Assembly (NCBI GenBank): GCA_016213595.1
Contig: JACRAA010000460.1
Location: 1 to 9,249 of the forward strand
Source: Actinomycetota bacterium
GTDB lineage: Bacteria > Actinomycetota > Actinomycetes > Propionibacteriales > Propionibacteriaceae
Direction of reading: 5' to 3'
Length of the DNA stretch: 9,249 nt
This document shows positions 1 to 5,649 of this stretch, piece after piece. Every line of letters starts with the position of its first letter. Position 1 is the first letter of the stretch. A program made the translations under genes and the position numbers. The notes under the pieces are model-generated. The model was not told the origin of the DNA and made no database searches. It saw only the letters and a program-made list of their open reading frames with translations.

Positions 1-539
1 CTCTCGCCGGCACAGACGGCGTCGTCGCCACCCTGCGGTTGCACTGGCCCGGTCTGGTGCTCGGCGACGACCCTGTCGGCGACCTGGCCGCGGCCGCACG
101 CATCCCGCGGCGCCTCGGACTACTGGCGGTACGGGCTGACGGGCACGCCGTCGGGCTGTGGGACGGCGCCTCGGTCACCGAGTCGAGACGGCGAGGCCAC
201 TACGTACAGTCGCGCACCGCAGCGGGCGGCTGGTCACAGCAGAGGTTCGCGCGAAGGCGGGAGAACCAGGCCAAGGCGGCGTACGAGAAGGCGGCCGGCG
301 ACGTCGCCGAGATCATCGAACCGGTCGCCGCCACCCTCGACGGGCTCGTCGCCGCAGGCAACCCCGCGGCCCTCAAGGCTGTCCTCGGCGACCGGCGATG
401 TCGCCGTACGGCCGCGCTCGCAGCAGCGGTCCCGCTCCCCCGGCTCGAGCTGCGCGACACCTCGCGTGAGTCGCTGACCGACCTCGCCGTACGGATGCTG
501 TCCGTGTCCATCACGATCGAGGGGCAGGACGAGCCGTAG
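1..539 (+). CDS. acVLRF1-type peptidyl-tRNA hydrolase / release-factor homologue, 3' part
   Basis: This is an open frame entering from the left edge (first full codon at position 3) and ending at TAG 537-539; the true start lies outside the window. About 178 residues are visible. The diagnostic segment GGWSQQRFARRRENQA is encoded from about position 225. It resembles the GGQ/GSQ-type catalytic loop of eRF1/Vms1-like release factors, with a glutamine followed by a basic stretch. Family knowledge: actinobacterial VLRF1 proteins are thought to hydrolyse peptidyl-tRNA on stalled or split ribosomes, the role Vms1/ANKZF1 plays in eukaryotes; they act in the cytosol. After the loop comes an Ala-rich helical part (AKAAYEKAAGDVAEIIEPV) and a short alpha/beta tail with GDRRCRR. 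The gene converges on the next one, 47 bp away. The family assignment rests on the loop and its flanks and is fairly firm; the exact substrate is inferred. Confidence 0.8.
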   Translation, partial: LAGTDGVVATLRLHWPGLVLGDDPVGDLAAAARIPRRLGLLAVRADGHAVGLWDGASVTESRRRGHYVQSRTAAGGWSQQRFARRRENQAKAAYEKAAGDVAEIIEPVAATLDGLVAAGNPAALKAVLGDRRCRRTAALAAAVPLPRLELRDTSRESLTDLAVRMLSVSITIEGQDEP

Positions 540-551
540 GCGGCCGCAGGC

Positions 552-569
552 GGGCCTCGCTGATGGCCC
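552..569. terminator. possible hairpin between convergent genes
   Basis: GGGCC (552-556) and GGCCC (565-569) form a perfect five-pair stem around an 8-base loop, in the 47-bp gap between two convergent genes. There is no U-run on either strand, so this is not a classic intrinsic terminator. A bidirectional termination or processing role is only suggested by its position. Five G/C pairs are common by chance at this GC content. Confidence 0.25.
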
Positions 570-586
570 CGGAGCCGCCGGCGGTC

Positions 587-1558
587 CTACCGGCGCGCGG
601 CCGCCACCAGACCTGCGAGCAGGGCAAGCACGAGGGCGCCGGCGAGTGCCCAGCGGGTGCCGTTGCCGAAGAGGTCTGCGGGGGGGCCCGGCTTGGCTGC
701 CGGTGTGGCCGCGACCGCGTCCGCGGGGGTGGCCGACGGGCTCGGGGACGCCGGGCTCGAGGCGGACGCCGAGGGCGAGGCAGCCGACAGAGGTACGGAG
801 ATGACGGTGGTGCCGGTTCCCTGGCCGAGCAGGTACGACTGCCCGTCGAGGGAGCCGGTGATGCCGCGTCCGTCTGCCGCGGCGCCCACCGGCAGGCTGC
901 TCCGGGTGGCCAGGCTGGTCGGGTCCGTGACGAGCACGCCCTCGGCGGTGCGCAGGACGACAGCAACCCGGGTCGGGTCGTAGTAGCCGCCCGTCACGCC
1001 GGCGCTCAGCGTCGCCACCTTGGTGAGCTTGTTGCTCCCGGACAGCGACGGCTTGGCGGGCGCCCGGTACACCCGTCCGGACGTGGACACGACGGAGAAC
1101 TGGGAGTGGGGAGCCACGATGAGCGCCGCAGCGGTCTGACCCGACTCCGGCAGGAGGAACGTGTACACCTGGTACGGCAGCGAGCCGCTCACCACGAGGC
1201 TCGACAGCGTCAGGTACGACAGGCGGAGCGTGCTCCCCGTGGTGCTCCTGTCCAGCACGTACAGGGTCTTCGTGTCGTACCCCACGGCAAGGACGCCGGC
1301 GGTCGACTGCGGGTACGTCAGGACCGCGAGGACGCGGCCGTCGCTGCCGATCGCGAACACGGAGGTCTGCTTGTCCGGCGTCGAGGGGGCGGTCCAGTAC
1401 AGGTGGTGGTCCTGGTCCGTCGCGAGCCCGACAGGGGCCTTGATCCGGGCGTCGGAGATAGTCAACGACGATGCGTCCCCGAAGGCGGGCTGGACGCCGA
1501 GCACACACAGCAGGAACAGCGCGCTCAGCAGGCGTGCGGCGCGACGGAGGGCAGGCAC
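587..1558 (-). CDS. secreted, C-terminally membrane-anchored protein, probable beta-propeller-like ectodomain
   Basis: The protein has 323 residues and the start is GTG at 1558. Residues 1-27 form a signal peptide: a basic n-region with RR, hydrophobic LLSALFLLCVLG, and a likely cleavage after AFG. The ectodomain (about 28-250) has repeating units such as VGLATDQDHHLYW, VFAIGSDGRVLAV and AVGYDTKTLYVLD, which look like NHL/PQQ-type beta-propeller blades. A Ser/Pro/Ala-rich linker (about 252-288) leads to one helix (about 303-321) followed by RR. The ectodomain is therefore predicted outside, with a two-residue cytoplasmic tail. No LPXTG sorting motif or enzyme motif is visible, so a binding or sensing role is only a guess. 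The start is chosen because TAGGCT lies 7 bases before this GTG and no Shine-Dalgarno is seen, predicting a leaderless mRNA. The promoter sits between it and the 28-codon ORF upstream. Confidence 0.8.
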   Translation of the reverse strand: MPALRRAARLLSALFLLCVLGVQPAFGDASSLTISDARIKAPVGLATDQDHHLYWTAPSTPDKQTSVFAIGSDGRVLAVLTYPQSTAGVLAVGYDTKTLYVLDRSTTGSTLRLSYLTLSSLVVSGSLPYQVYTFLLPESGQTAAALIVAPHSQFSVVSTSGRVYRAPAKPSLSGSNKLTKVATLSAGVTGGYYDPTRVAVVLRTAEGVLVTDPTSLATRSSLPVGAAADGRGITGSLDGQSYLLGQGTGTTVISVPLSAASPSASASSPASPSPSATPADAVAATPAAKPGPPADLFGNGTRWALAGALVLALLAGLVAAARR

Positions 1559-1565
1559 GGGCCGC

Positions 1566-1571
1566 AGCCTA
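1566..1571 (-). promoter_or_regulatory. -10 element TAGGCT for a leaderless start
   Basis: On the minus strand TAGGCT is followed by 7 bases and then the GTG at 1558. This is the spacing expected when transcription begins at the start codon. No convincing -35 hexamer is seen 17-18 bases upstream, where the 28-codon ORF ends. Confidence 0.6.
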
Positions 1572-1577
1572 TGCCCG

Positions 1578-1664
1578 TCAGTGCAGCAAGGCGCTCAGCA
1601 GGACCACGACGACCAACGCGGCGAGCACCGAGCTCACGATGATCCGCCGTGTCCGAGGTGTCAC
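1578..1664 (-). CDS. 28-residue single-pass membrane microprotein
   Basis: GTG at 1664 to TGA at 1580-1578 encodes 28 residues. They begin with a basic stretch, MTPRTRR, and continue with an unbroken hydrophobic helix (IIVSSVLAALVVVVLLSALL) and a final His. The charge pattern predicts a single transmembrane helix with the N-terminus in the cytoplasm. TAGGGT (1671-1676) ends exactly 6 bases before the GTG, the same leaderless layout as most genes here; the same bases could also be read as a weak Shine-Dalgarno (AGGG, 7 bases from the GTG). The ORF ends 19 bp before the next gene's start and just ahead of that gene's -10 box, so the two may be co-transcribed or separately initiated. I recognise no family. 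Possible roles are a regulatory subunit of a membrane protein or a partner of the anchored protein downstream. It could still be a chance ORF, but helix plus start signal makes a gene more likely. Confidence 0.55.
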   Translation of the reverse strand: MTPRTRRIIVSSVLAALVVVVLLSALLH

Positions 1665-1670
1665 GTCCCC

Positions 1671-1676
1671 ACCCTA
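1671..1676 (-). promoter_or_regulatory. -10 element TAGGGT before the 28-codon ORF
   Basis: On the minus strand TAGGGT, six bases, then GTG 1664. It fits the TANNNT-N6-start pattern seen across the window. The 81-bp gap to the divergent gene at 1746 must also hold that gene's promoter. Confidence 0.45.
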
Positions 1677-1733
1677 CGAGGTCGCGTACGACAGCCGTGG
1701 CGAGGATTGCCTGCCGACCGGCGTGGCCGGGGT

Positions 1734-1739
1734 TACGTT
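1734..1739 (+). promoter_or_regulatory. -10 element TACGTT for a leaderless start
   Basis: TACGTT is followed by six bases and GTG 1746. A weak -35 match, CTGCCG at 1711-1716, is 17 bases upstream. No Shine-Dalgarno precedes the start. Confidence 0.55.
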
Positions 1740-1745
1740 AGGGCC

Positions 1746-2411
1746 GTGGCCCAGATCCAGCCGGGACGGTCGGACACCGCGCGCGGCGTACAGCTCTGGG
1801 CGGTGAGCATCACCGACGTGCGGTCACTGTTCCACCCGACCGCCGAGACGGCCGACGCGCTGCGCAGCGACGTGCCGTTCCACGTGGCCAGCCCATACCG
1901 TCCGAGCCGGTTCCTGCCGTTCCTCAGGCGTGACCCGGGAGCCCCCGTGCTCGCCCCCGACTCCCCGCTCCCGGCTGATGTCGACAACCTGCTCCACGGC
2001 CACTACGTACCGCCCGAGCGCCTCGCCGCCAGCTGGCAGATCGTCACGCACTGGCTCGACCGGCTCGCCGCCGGGACGCTCAGGGTCGACCTCGACCGGA
2101 CCGGTCGGGACGCCCTCGACTTCGACCTCGCCCGAGCCGGCGTGGCCGCGCACTTCGCGCTGCGCAACCTCTGGGCGCGTGACCCTGCGCTTCCCCTGAG
2201 GCCGGTCCCGGGCAGCGAGGTGGGCTACCAGAGGTACGGGGTCGCCGTCGAGCTCGGCGAGGCCTGGCGGTCGAGCATCGACGCTCTCGAGGGATCGGTG
2301 ACGCTCGTCCGAGAGGTCGGCGACTGGCTGGCCCAGCTGCCGACCTGGTCCGAAGACGCCGAAGGGGCCGGTCGCCCGGCCCCCGACGTCTTCGCAGTCA
2401 CGTACTCCTGA
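1746..2411 (+). CDS. uncharacterised cytosolic protein, 221 residues
   Basis: I do not recognise this family with confidence. The protein has no signal peptide or transmembrane helix and looks soluble and mostly helical. Visible segments include SPYRPSRFLPFLRRDPG near residues 50-65, a central helical stretch with LAASWQIVTHWLDRLAAG, then HFALRNLWARDP, GYQRYGVAVELGEAWR, and a Trp-rich helix VGDWLAQLPTW near the C-terminus. Repeated Trp and Arg in helices suggest a compact single domain. No catalytic motif is evident. GTG 1746 is chosen because TACGTT lies six bases upstream; an in-frame GTG at 1803 (MSITDVRSLF) is a credible alternative that would remove 19 residues. The frame stays open far upstream, but no start signal supports a longer protein. 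Its TGA is only 4 bp from the stop of the convergent permease gene. Confidence 0.75.
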   Translation: MAQIQPGRSDTARGVQLWAVSITDVRSLFHPTAETADALRSDVPFHVASPYRPSRFLPFLRRDPGAPVLAPDSPLPADVDNLLHGHYVPPERLAASWQIVTHWLDRLAAGTLRVDLDRTGRDALDFDLARAGVAAHFALRNLWARDPALPLRPVPGSEVGYQRYGVAVELGEAWRSSIDALEGSVTLVREVGDWLAQLPTWSEDAEGAGRPAPDVFAVTYS

Positions 2412-2415
2412 CGGG

Positions 2416-3948
2416 CTACAGACCCATCCAGTGCAGGATGACGCCCTGCGCGAAGTACAGGAAGAACAGCACGGCGATCACCCACATGAGCGGGTGGACC
2501 TGCTTGGCCTTGCCGCGGACGAGCTTGATGATGGCGAAGAGCAGGAAGCCGGCTCCGATGCCGTTCGTGATCGAGTACGTGAACGGCATGAGCACCATCG
2601 TCGCGTACGCCGGGATCGACTCCTCGAGGTCGCGCCAGTCGAGCTCGGCGACCTGCTGCATCATGAGGAAGCCCACGAGGACGAGGACCGGAGCCGCCGC
2701 CTCGGAGGGAACCAGGTTCACCAGCGGGGCCAGCAGCAGCGCGACGAGGAAGCCGATGCCGGTGACGACCGACGCCAGTCCGGTACGTGCTCCCTCCCCG
2801 ACACCGGACGCCGACTCGATGTAGCTGGTGTTCGACGAGACCGAGCCGAGGCCGCCGGCGATGGCGGCGAGCGAGTCGACGACGAGGATCTCCTGCATGT
2901 ACGGGGGGTTGCCGTTCTTGTCGAGGAGACCGCCCTCGCTGCCGATCGCGAAGATCGTGCCCATCGTGTCGAAGAAGTCGCTGAGCAGCAGGGCGAAGAT
3001 CGTCAGCAGCACGCTGAGGACGACCGTCGGACCGCCCTTGAACGCCCCGAACATGTCGACGCGGAACAGCAGGTGCAGGTTGGGGAGGTCCCACAGCTTC
3101 CCCGTGATGGCCGGCACGTTGAGCTGCCAGCCGGTCGGGTGGATGTTCACTCCGTCGTTGTACGGGCCGTTGTGCACCAGCGCCTCGAGGATGACGGCGA
3201 CGATCGTCATGCCGACGACCGAGATGAGCATGGCGCCCTTGACCTTGCGCACGTACAGGATGATCAGGACGACGAGCCCGATGCAGAACACCAGCGTGGG
3301 CCAGCCGAAGAGGTTCCCGTTGACACCCAGGGTGACGGGCGTGCCCGTCCCGGAGCGTACGAAGCCGGAGTCCTTGAGGCCGATGAGGGCGATGAACAGG
3401 CCGATGCCGACACTGATCGCGATGCGCAGAGAGTGCGGGACGGCCTTGAAGACGGCCTTTCGGAAGCCGGTGAGCACGAGGATCGTGATGAGGATGCCCT
3501 CCCAGACCACGAGGCCCATGGCCTGTGCCCAGGTCATCTTGAGGACCAGGCTGGCGGCGAGGAGAGCGTTGATGCCGAGGCCGGTCGCCAAGCCGATCGG
3601 GAACCGGGCGTACACGCCCATGAAGATCGTCATGACTGCGCCGACAAGGGCTGTCGCCGCGGCGACCATGCCGATCGTGGCGCCGCTGTTGGAACCGGAC
3701 ACGACCCCGTCGACCATGAACGGCAGACCCGAGACCAGGTTGCCGTTGATGTCAGGCACCGTCCCGATGATGAGCGGGTTGAGAGCGATGATGTACGCCA
3801 TCGTCACGAAGGTGACCAGACCGCCGCGGATCTCCGCACCGATCGTGGAGCCTCGTCGACTGATGGCGAAGTAGCGGTCAAGGGAGCTCCGCCGTGGCGG
3901 GAGCGAGGCGGCAGGCACGGTCGCTGCCTTCGGGGAGTTCTGCACCAT
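2416..3948 (-). CDS. NCS2-family (AzgA-like) purine permease
   Basis: The protein has 510 residues, a normal family length. It is an inner-membrane proton symporter for purine bases (adenine, guanine or hypoxanthine are usual AzgA-branch substrates). Family marks: GLVTFVTMAYIIALNPLIIG (43-62) forms the first helix, then ATGLGINALLA (121-131), SDFFDTMGTIFAIG (323-336) carrying the acidic helix-8 motif, and SSNTSYIESASGVGEGARTG (371-390) with the conserved Glu378. A further ten or so hydrophobic segments run to the end at HWMGL. The cytoplasmic N-terminus (1-40) is basic and ends in the RYF...GSTIGAEIRGG segment typical of the family. ATG 3948 is chosen because TAGGCT lies 7 bases before it; the frame is open for 30 more codons, but an earlier start would cross the divergent promoter. 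It is divergent from the DUF2530 gene, a pairing I recall from other actinobacteria. Which purine it carries cannot be read here. Confidence 0.92.
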   Translation of the reverse strand: MVQNSPKAATVPAASLPPRRSSLDRYFAISRRGSTIGAEIRGGLVTFVTMAYIIALNPLIIGTVPDINGNLVSGLPFMVDGVVSGSNSGATIGMVAAATALVGAVMTIFMGVYARFPIGLATGLGINALLAASLVLKMTWAQAMGLVVWEGILITILVLTGFRKAVFKAVPHSLRIAISVGIGLFIALIGLKDSGFVRSGTGTPVTLGVNGNLFGWPTLVFCIGLVVLIILYVRKVKGAMLISVVGMTIVAVILEALVHNGPYNDGVNIHPTGWQLNVPAITGKLWDLPNLHLLFRVDMFGAFKGGPTVVLSVLLTIFALLLSDFFDTMGTIFAIGSEGGLLDKNGNPPYMQEILVVDSLAAIAGGLGSVSSNTSYIESASGVGEGARTGLASVVTGIGFLVALLLAPLVNLVPSEAAAPVLVLVGFLMMQQVAELDWRDLEESIPAYATMVLMPFTYSITNGIGAGFLLFAIIKLVRGKAKQVHPLMWVIAVLFFLYFAQGVILHWMGL

Positions 3949-3955
3949 GGCGCGC

Positions 3956-3961
3956 AGCCTA
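3956..3961 (-). promoter_or_regulatory. -10 element TAGGCT of the permease gene
   Basis: On the minus strand TAGGCT, seven bases, then ATG 3948. With transcription starting at or next to the ATG there is no room for a purine riboswitch, so any regulation should act on DNA. Confidence 0.6.
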
Positions 3962-3984
3962 GGGACACCCCAGGGCCGTCCCTG
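3961..3984. promoter_or_regulatory. nested inverted repeats in the permease/DUF2530 intergenic region
   Basis: Two overlapping dyads are visible. AGGGAC (3961-3966) pairs with GTCCCT (3978-3983) across 11 bases, and CAGGG (3971-3975) pairs with CCCTG (3980-3984) across 4 bases. They lie beside the permease -10 box and just upstream of the DUF2530 -35 region. A repressor controlling both genes is a natural reading, but GC-rich dyads this short can arise by chance. Confidence 0.35.
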
Positions 3985-4011
3985 ACCCGGGGTCCTGTTT
4001 GTCCGTACAGT
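3982..4011 (+). promoter_or_regulatory. promoter of the DUF2530 gene (CTGACC-N18-TACAGT)
   Basis: A -35 match CTGACC (3982-3987) is separated by 18 bases from a -10 TACAGT (4006-4011), with GTG 4018 six bases further on. The -10 lies inside a palindrome: TGTCC (4000-4004) and GGACA (4012-4016) flank it with a 7-base centre, which would suit an operator that blocks RNA polymerase. Confidence 0.6.
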
Positions 4012-4017
4012 GGACAC

Positions 4018-4290
4018 GTGGAAGACATCGTCCATCACGCTCTGGTTCAGGCGCCGGTCGAACCTCTCGACGAGGACGGCGTCGTGGCGTCCTACGTCGG
4101 GACCGTCGTGTCCGCCGTCTCGTCGCTCATCCTGTGGTCGCAGGTCGGCTGGCTGGCCGCCCGGAGCCAGGAGTGGTGGCTGTGGGTGGCGCTCACCGCA
4201 ACAGGCAGCGGCGTGCTCTTCAGCGCCTACACCACGTACCGCAGACAGCGCCGGCTCTCGCCGGCTGTACGGACCTCAGTCGAACAGTGA
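4018..4290 (+). CDS. DUF2530-type small membrane protein
   Basis: The protein has 90 residues and starts at GTG 4018. It has a short acidic cytoplasmic N-terminus (to about residue 20, with PLDEDG), a first transmembrane helix at about 22-47 (GVVASYVGTVVSAVSSLILW) and a second at about 53-74, beginning with the WWLWVALTATGSG segment. It ends in a very basic tail, YRRQRRL. The D-G-V...VGT start of the first helix, the WWLW motif and the basic end match the DUF2530 family, which has two helices and no known function. Its place next to an NCS2 permease and a DUF3027 gene fits remembered actinobacterial gene order; M. tuberculosis has, as I recall, a similar small membrane protein near cspB. The last 15 bp overlap the convergent DUF3027 gene. 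The start is supported by the TACAGT-N6-GTG signal. Confidence 0.78.
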   Translation: MEDIVHHALVQAPVEPLDEDGVVASYVGTVVSAVSSLILWSQVGWLAARSQEWWLWVALTATGSGVLFSAYTTYRRQRRLSPAVRTSVEQ

Positions 4291-5037
4291 CGTCTCGTCG
4301 CTGAGCGTGTCCCAGAGCGCTTCGGGCAGCGGTGCCGCGGCCTCGGCGATGACGTCGGAGTGTGCGCCGCACCCGTGGTCGATGCTCACGACGAACCCGT
4401 CCGAGGGGGACTTCTCGTTCGCGCACGCACCGAAGGCTGCGCCGAGCGACCCGCGCAGGCGGATGAAGAAGGCACAGGTCCCACAGGGGGCAGGTGCGAG
4501 CCGCGACGACGGAGCGTCGGGTCCGTGGTCGCCCTCGTACCAGCGCTCCGCCGCGAGCGTACGGCCGAACTCGCTGAGGAGCCGCTCCCGACCGAGGCCG
4601 AGCTCGTGGACCACGGCGCGCGTGGCGACGGAGTCGTCGTCGGTCTCCGTGCCGCCGGTGTAGCCGGGGACGACCCGAGGGTCGTCGTCGCCGAGCGGTA
4701 GGAGCATCCCCGGCGCGAGGTCGTCGGGGCCGATGCGGTCGGCCCACGGGATCCACTCGGGCGCCAGGAGCGCGCCGTCGCCGGGCAGCAGGACGACCTC
4801 GTTGACCGTCGGGACCTTGGCACGTGCGGCGCGGACCAGCGTGACGGCCCAGTGCCAACCGATGTAGCCGGGGTGCAGGCACTCGAAGGCGTGGGTGACC
4901 AGCCGCTCGCCCTCGGCGGTCGCACCCAGGAACTCGCCGACACCGAAGTCTCCGGCGTCGTCCGCGGCCTCCTCGGCCGCGGCGCGTGCGAGGTCGACGG
5001 CCGCGGCGGTCACCGCGTCGAGCTTGCTGAGGGTCAT
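4276..5037 (-). CDS. DUF3027 family protein with a putative Cys/His metal site
   Basis: The protein has 253 residues and starts at ATG 5037. Conserved blocks fit DUF3027, an actinobacterial family of unknown function: HPGYIGWHWAVTLVRA (55-70), TVNEVVLLPGDGALLAPEW (77-95), PWADRIGPDDLAPGMLLP (97-114), DDPRVVPGY (118-126), and HELGLGRERLLSEFGR (144-159). The C-terminal part carries CGTC (C185, C188), FGACANEKSPSDG (C205) and HGCGAH (H221, C223, H226). The order C-x2-C, C, C-x2-H suggests a bound zinc ion; this is inference. There is no signal peptide or membrane helix, so it should be cytosolic. It lies 97 bp downstream of the cold-shock gene on the same strand and may be read from that promoter as well as its own; the pairing with a cold-shock gene recurs in actinobacteria as I recall, hinting at a role in RNA or growth control. 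It overlaps the DUF2530 gene tail to tail by 15 bp. Confidence 0.85.
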   Translation of the reverse strand: MTLSKLDAVTAAAVDLARAAAEEAADDAGDFGVGEFLGATAEGERLVTHAFECLHPGYIGWHWAVTLVRAARAKVPTVNEVVLLPGDGALLAPEWIPWADRIGPDDLAPGMLLPLGDDDPRVVPGYTGGTETDDDSVATRAVVHELGLGRERLLSEFGRTLAAERWYEGDHGPDAPSSRLAPAPCGTCAFFIRLRGSLGAAFGACANEKSPSDGFVVSIDHGCGAHSDVIAEAAAPLPEALWDTLSDETSLFD

Positions 5038-5039
5038 TA

Positions 5040-5079
5040 GCGCATCATCCCATACCGGCCCATGCGCTCCGCATCATCC
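5040..5079. promoter_or_regulatory. direct repeats and dyad upstream of the DUF3027 gene
   Basis: CGCATCATCC occurs exactly at 5041-5050 and again at 5070-5079, 29 bp apart. Between them GCGCAT (5040-5045) and ATGCGC (5062-5067) form an inverted repeat. Read on the minus strand, the copy nearest the gene contains GATGAT (5044-5049), six bases before the ATG, the only -10 candidate for this gene. The layout looks like paired operator sites, one covering the -10. Confidence 0.45.
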
Positions 5080-5134
5080 GCGACGTCCGCGTTCTCGTGG
5101 TTCTCGCGCCCGGGTCCTTCCCCCTGAACGTCGG

Positions 5135-5518
5135 CTAGAGCTCGAGCTCCTCAGCCACGGCGCGCAGCATCTGGGCCACTTTCTGTGCGGCCTTGCTGTC
5201 CGGGTGATGTCCACGCCGGTACGAGTTCGCGAGGTGGTCGAGCATCTTGATCAGGTCCTCGGAGATGACCGCCATCTGCTCGGGCGACTTGCGCTGGGCC
5301 TTGGACAGCGACGGGGGCATCTCGAGCACACGCAGCGAGAGCGCCTGCTCCCCCTTGCGCCCTTCGACCACGCCGAACTCCACCTTCTGTCCGGCCTTCA
5401 ACGTCGTCACACCCGGAGGAAGCACGGAGGCGCGGACGTACACGTCGCCCCCCTCATCCTTCGTGAGGAAGCCGAATCCCTTCTCGGCGTCGTAGAAACG
5501 CACCTTGCCGACGGGCAC
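5135..5518 (-). CDS. cold-shock domain protein with C-terminal helical extension
   Basis: The protein has 127 residues. Residues 1-67 are a cold-shock domain: GKVRFYDAEKGFGFL at the start carries the RNP1 motif KGFGFL (13-18). RNP2 is the altered form VYVRAS (26-31), where VFVHFS is usual. The fold binds single-stranded RNA or DNA, acting as an RNA chaperone in the cytosol. Unlike the common 67-residue CspA type, about 60 residues follow: a Lys/Ser-rich linker (68-80) and two predicted helices (82-100 and about 108-127) ending in EELEL. Longer actinobacterial cold-shock proteins of this kind are known. GTG 5518 is preceded by TAGGAGG four bases upstream, a strong Shine-Dalgarno sequence. TAGGCT further upstream gives a leader of about 40 bases. 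It is one of only two genes here with a clear leader and ribosome-binding site. DUF3027 lies 97 bp downstream on the same strand. Confidence 0.92.
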   Translation of the reverse strand: MPVGKVRFYDAEKGFGFLTKDEGGDVYVRASVLPPGVTTLKAGQKVEFGVVEGRKGEQALSLRVLEMPPSLSKAQRKSPEQMAVISEDLIKMLDHLANSYRRGHHPDSKAAQKVAQMLRAVAEELEL

Positions 5519-5522
5519 ACCG

Positions 5523-5529
5523 CCTCCTA
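5523..5529 (-). promoter_or_regulatory. strong Shine-Dalgarno of the cold-shock gene
   Basis: TAGGAGG on the minus strand, four bases before GTG 5518. It fixes the start and stands out because most other starts in the window have no ribosome-binding site. Confidence 0.7.
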
Positions 5530-5564
5530 GTCATCGTCTCGTCCGTATGGACGTTGCGTGCGCC

Positions 5565-5570
5565 AGCCTA
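5565..5570 (-). promoter_or_regulatory. -10 candidate TAGGCT of the cold-shock gene
   Basis: TAGGCT on the minus strand, about 47 bases before the start codon, giving a leader of roughly 40 bases. It is the same hexamer as at three leaderless starts. A weak -35 (CTGTCG, 18 bases upstream) is the best partner seen. The small dyad GTCC-GTAT-GGAC (5541-5552) would lie in the leader. Confidence 0.45.
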
Positions 5571-5637
5571 CCGAGGCGCACAGACGCGCGACAGCGGATT
5601 GGGATCTCGTCGTCCCGGGCGGCCTGACGAGCATGGG

Positions 5638-5643
5638 TAGCAT
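5638..5643 (+). promoter_or_regulatory. -10 element TAGCAT for a leaderless start
   Basis: TAGCAT, six bases, then GTG 5650. No good -35 is visible. GCATGG occurs twice here (5631-5636 and 5640-5645). Confidence 0.55.
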
Positions 5644-5649
5644 GGCGTC

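Noticed and set aside
563..1642. Long + strand open frame opposite the anchored secreted protein
   Set aside because: Arg/Gly-rich composition typical of an antisense frame in high-GC DNA, while the minus strand shows a signal peptide, domain repeats and a membrane anchor.
1161..1745. N-terminal extension of the 221-residue protein
   Set aside because: It overlaps two minus-strand genes and has Arg/Ser-rich low-quality sequence; the start at 1746 has a -10 box.
3949..4017. Purine riboswitch upstream of the permease
   Set aside because: The gap is 69 bp, the -10 box lies 7 bases from the ATG, and no aptamer-like pairing was seen.
2431..4290. A 619-codon open frame on the + strand through the permease region
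   Set aside because: Its product is Glu/Asp/Arg/His-rich nonsense antisense to a clear NCS2 permease; only the last 90 codons (from GTG 4018) are a real gene.
5541..5552. GTCC-GTAT-GGAC dyad in the cold-shock leader as a regulator site shared with the palindrome near 4000
   Set aside because: The centre lengths differ (4 versus 7 bases) and four-base arms are expected often by chance.
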